From contig MPNH01000006.1 in the NCBI GenBank assembly GCA_002238925.1, positions 57,419-121,418 of the forward strand: a stretch of DNA of 64,000 nucleotides, written 5' to 3'. A program made the position numbers and the translations under genes. Positions within the stretch are counted from its first letter, which is position 1, and each line of letters opens with the position of its first letter. The notes beneath the pieces are model-generated. The model was not told where the DNA came from and did no database searches. It worked only from the letters and a program-made list of their open reading frames with translations. This document shows, in pieces, positions 61,976 to 64,000 of this stretch. The DNA comes from Spirochaetaceae bacterium bin103. GTDB taxonomy: Bacteria > Spirochaetota > Spirochaetia > SZUA-6 > Bin103.

Positions 61976-62926
61976 CTACCACAGCCCAGACTGGCCGAGC
62001 ACCTTGGCGAACCGGTTCACCGATACCAGCAGAACGAAGTTGATCACCGCGTTGAACAGGCCCACCGCCGCCGAGAAGCTGAACCGGGCGTCGAGCAGCC
62101 CCACCTTGTAGACAAAGGTGGAGATGATCTCCGATACCTGCAGGTTGAGCGCGTTCTGCATCAGGAACGCTTTCTCGAAGCCCACCCCCATGATCTGTCC
62201 GACGTTGAGAATGAGCAGGATGACGATGGTGGGCAGGATGCCGGGAATGTCGATGTTCCACACCCGCTGCCAGAGGGTGGCGCCGTCCACGATCGCCGCC
62301 TCGTGCAGCTCCGGGTCGATAGCGCTGAGCGCGGCCAGGTAGATGATGGTGCCCCAGCCGGCGTTCTGCCACACTCCCGAGAACACGTACAGCGACCGGA
62401 ACCACTGCTCCTTGCCGAGGAAGAACACCCGCTCGCCCCCGAGCGCGTCCAGGAAGTGGTTGGTCAGGCCGAAGTTCTTGGACAGGAACACGCCGAGCAT
62501 ACCCACGATCACCACCGTGGAGATGAAGTGCGGAGCGTAGGTGACCATCTGCACGGTTCGCTTGAAGCGGGCGCCGGTCACCATGTTCATCATCAGCGCC
62601 AGGACGATCGGAATCGGAAAGCCGACCAGCAACTCGTAGCCGCTCAGGAAAGTGGTGTTGCGGATGAGCCGCCAGAAGCTCGGCGACTCGAAGAAGCGGA
62701 TGAAGTGGCGCAGCCCGATCCAATCGCTGCCGATAATGCCGAGATGCGGCTTGAAATTCTTGAATGCAATGGTAACGCCGTACATCGGCACGTACTGGAA
62801 AATGAAAACCAGCGCGACGGTGGGCAGCAGGAGCAGGTACAACTGGTAGGATCGGACCATGCGCACCACGAGCGGGGTACTCCGTACTTCCAGGGGTTCA
62901 ACCGCGGTGCGCTGCATCGGCGGCAA
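61976..62926 (-). CDS. Carbohydrate ABC permease (LplB/YteP-like)
   Basis: 316-residue inner-membrane permease, first gene of the operon. Six spans; typical opening YQLYLLLLPTVALVFIFQYVPMYGVTIAFKNF. EAA loop is LSAIDPELHEAAIVDGATLWQRVWNIDIPGI (near 210-240). N-terminal 20 residues are charged and may be partly untranslated. With LplC- and LplA-like partners it imports a mono- or oligosaccharide such as an alginate or pectin fragment, though ligand is unknown. Diverges from the aldo/keto reductase gene. Confidence 0.87.
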   Translation of the reverse strand: MPPMQRTAVEPLEVRSTPLVVRMVRSYQLYLLLLPTVALVFIFQYVPMYGVTIAFKNFKPHLGIIGSDWIGLRHFIRFFESPSFWRLIRNTTFLSGYELLVGFPIPIVLALMMNMVTGARFKRTVQMVTYAPHFISTVVIVGMLGVFLSKNFGLTNHFLDALGGERVFFLGKEQWFRSLYVFSGVWQNAGWGTIIYLAALSAIDPELHEAAIVDGATLWQRVWNIDIPGILPTIVILLILNVGQIMGVGFEKAFLMQNALNLQVSEIISTFVYKVGLLDARFSFSAAVGLFNAVINFVLLVSVNRFAKVLGQSGLW

Positions 62927-62989
62927 TCGTGCGCATCTGCCGGGCCGCTGTCAATCCGGGGGCGACCGGACCGGATGGGCGGGATGATA

Positions 62990-63009
62990 GACTATGGGAG
63001 ACTATGGGC
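62990..63009 (+). repeat. 10-bp tandem duplication at an initiation site
   Basis: GACTATGGGA (62990-62999) and GACTATGGGC (63000-63009) are adjacent; the second copy contains the ATG at 63004, and the first contributes the GGGAG that may serve as ribosome site. Confidence 0.8.
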
Positions 63010-63909
63010 ATGAAAATGAACCTGTTGGGAGCGAGCGGCCTCGCGGTCAGCGAGATTGGCCTTGGCTGCATGTCGCTGGCGAAGGCCGGCACGGCGGCCG
63101 ATGCGATTGTCCATCGTGCGCTCGACCTCGGCGTCAACTTCTTCGATACCGCCGACCTCTACGAGCGGGGCGCCAGTGAAGAACGGCTCGCGCGCGCGCT
63201 CGGAGGGCGCCGCGGCGACGTGGTAATTGCCACCAAGGCAGGCAACCGCTGGCGCGCCGGCGGCGCCGGCTGGGACTGGGACCCGTCACCGTCTCATCTC
63301 CGCGGCGCGGTCGAAGCGAGTCTGCGCCGCCTGCGAACCGACTACATCGACTTGTACCAGCTGCACGGCGGCACCATCGATGACCCCATCGACGATGTCA
63401 TAGCGACGTTCGAAGCGCTGCGGCGGGCCGGCAAGATCCGCGCCTGGGGCATCTCCTCCATCCGTCCCAACGTGATCCGCGAGTACGCGGCGCGCTCGTC
63501 GATTGCCAGCGTCATGATGCAGTACAGCGTGTTGGACCGCCGGCCCGAGGAGCAGGCGCTGCCGCTGCTGCGCGACCGCGGCATTTCGGTGATCGTACGC
63601 GGGCCGGTGGCCAAGGGGCTGCTGGCCGGCAAACCGGCGCACGCCGACCTCGGCCATGACCGGGAACGGGTCGCGGCGGTTCAGCAGGTGCTCGGCGACG
63701 CCAGTGCGGCGGCCGGGCGGACGCCGGCTCAGAGTGCGCTGCGCTTCGCATTGGCGGCGCCGGCCGTGGCTACCGTGATCCCCGGAGCGAGCAGCCTCGC
63801 GCAGTTGCAGGACAACGTGGCCGCCGCGGCCAGCAATCCTCTCGGCGCCGGCGAAGCGGACGCCCTGCGCGCCGCGGCACCCGCGCAACATTACACGGTG
63901 CACCGCTAA
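63004..63909 (+). CDS. Aldo/keto reductase
   Basis: NADPH-dependent reductase of aldehydes or sugars (AKR TIM barrel). Tetrad residues: Asp in FFDTADLYERG (near 44), Tyr in the same stretch (near 49), Lys in IATKAGNRW (near 75), His in YQLHGG (near 114). The nucleotide site is in VRGPVAKGLL and the C-terminal IPGASSLAQLQDNVAAA loop. ATG 63004, 63010 and 63016 are possible; GGGAG at 62996-63000 is best placed for 63010. Overall a standard monomeric AKR. Transcribed away from the sugar-importer operon. Confidence 0.85.
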   Translation: MGMKMNLLGASGLAVSEIGLGCMSLAKAGTAADAIVHRALDLGVNFFDTADLYERGASEERLARALGGRRGDVVIATKAGNRWRAGGAGWDWDPSPSHLRGAVEASLRRLRTDYIDLYQLHGGTIDDPIDDVIATFEALRRAGKIRAWGISSIRPNVIREYAARSSIASVMMQYSVLDRRPEEQALPLLRDRGISVIVRGPVAKGLLAGKPAHADLGHDRERVAAVQQVLGDASAAAGRTPAQSALRFALAAPAVATVIPGASSLAQLQDNVAAAASNPLGAGEADALRAAAPAQHYTVHR

Positions 63910-63910
63910 C

Positions 63911-64000
63911 GTGACCGCTGCCGCGCCGCCCGTTACCCTCGCTTCCGCCTCGCCGCAGCGGCTTGCCCTGCTGCAGGCGGCGGGCTTCGCAGTCCGCGTG
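63911..64000 (+). CDS. maf: Maf family nucleotide pyrophosphatase, N-terminus only
   Basis: GTG at 63911, one base after the reductase stop codon, opens VTAAAPPVTLASASPQRLALL, then QAAGFAVRV before the window ends. LASASP(R/Q)RLALLxxAGFxVRV is the diagnostic start of Maf proteins, which hydrolyse non-canonical or bulky NTPs. Only 30 residues are visible. Confidence 0.75.
   Translation, partial: MTAAAPPVTLASASPQRLALLQAAGFAVRV

Noticed and set aside
59211..63013. Long plus-strand frames of 596 and 672 residues opposite the LplABC operon
   Set aside because: Rich in His, Gln and Arg with no hydrophobic or domain pattern; shadows of the real minus-strand genes.

Overview
The window is a 64 kb, GC-rich, densely coded stretch of a bacterial chromosome. 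No rRNA, tRNA, CRISPR array, transposase or phage structural gene was seen. The large periplasmic binding proteins have ordinary cleavable signal peptides, which suggests a Gram-negative-type envelope. The combination of Lpl/Ytc-type sugar transporters, Dpp/Yej-type transporters with family-5 binding proteins, many phytanoyl-CoA-dioxygenase-like (PhyH) genes, sulfatase, GH32 and GH4 genes fits a free-living or host-associated marine heterotroph. A Spirochaetota metagenome-assembled genome is my best guess, but that is inference, not something the sequence proves.

Layout. 0-7.6 kb: 3' half of a sugar-binding protein, a ketopantoate-reductase-like gene, a membrane fatty acid desaturase overlapping an M20 peptidase, a thiamine diphosphate (ThDP) enzyme and a divergent GH32-like gene. 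7.6-13.3 kb: a metal module of FbpB/FbpC-type iron permease and ATPase, ferritin, and a divergent YraQ-type permease plus DUF1980 partner controlled from a striking dyad. 13.3-16 kb: a membrane-anchored beta-propeller protein, a TIM-barrel isomerase and a glycosidase tail fragment. 16-34 kb: a carbohydrate and oxygenase region with an IclR regulator, three PhyH-type genes (one broken), GH4, a Tat-exported dienelactone hydrolase, sulfatase, cupins, a Gfo/Idh oxidoreductase, two GH32 genes, a Calx-beta/arylsulfotransferase lipoprotein, a TauD-type dioxygenase and a second desaturase. 34-43.7 kb: two paralogous permease-permease-binding protein cassettes flanking a nucleoside hydrolase, closed by a strong terminator. 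43.7-49.6 kb: two tandem MFS exporters or importers, an isocitrate/tartrate-dehydrogenase-like enzyme, a mannonate-dehydratase-like protein and an epimerase. 49.7-53.7 kb: an extradiol-dioxygenase-like protein with a broken FAD hydroxylase, a broken FRG-domain gene with a small partner, and a GNAT acetyltransferase. 53.7-64 kb: HpaI-type aldolase, D-2-hydroxyacid dehydrogenase, second ThDP enzyme, SDR, IolE-like protein, a complete LplABC-type sugar importer, an aldo/keto reductase and the first codons of maf.

How it works together. Most intact genes serve uptake and breakdown of sugars, sugar acids and sulfated compounds: ABC and MFS import, GH32/GH4 hydrolysis, sulfatase desulfation, then TIM-barrel isomerases, dehydrogenases and an aldolase. 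A separate block handles iron or other metals.

Two overall patterns stand out. First, gene decay: six genes or remnants look broken. Second, short imperfect tandem duplications of 10, 16, 26, 50, 71 and 72 bp occur, two of which break reading frames. Several genes also have a -10-like hexamer so close to the ATG that their mRNAs would be leaderless or nearly so.
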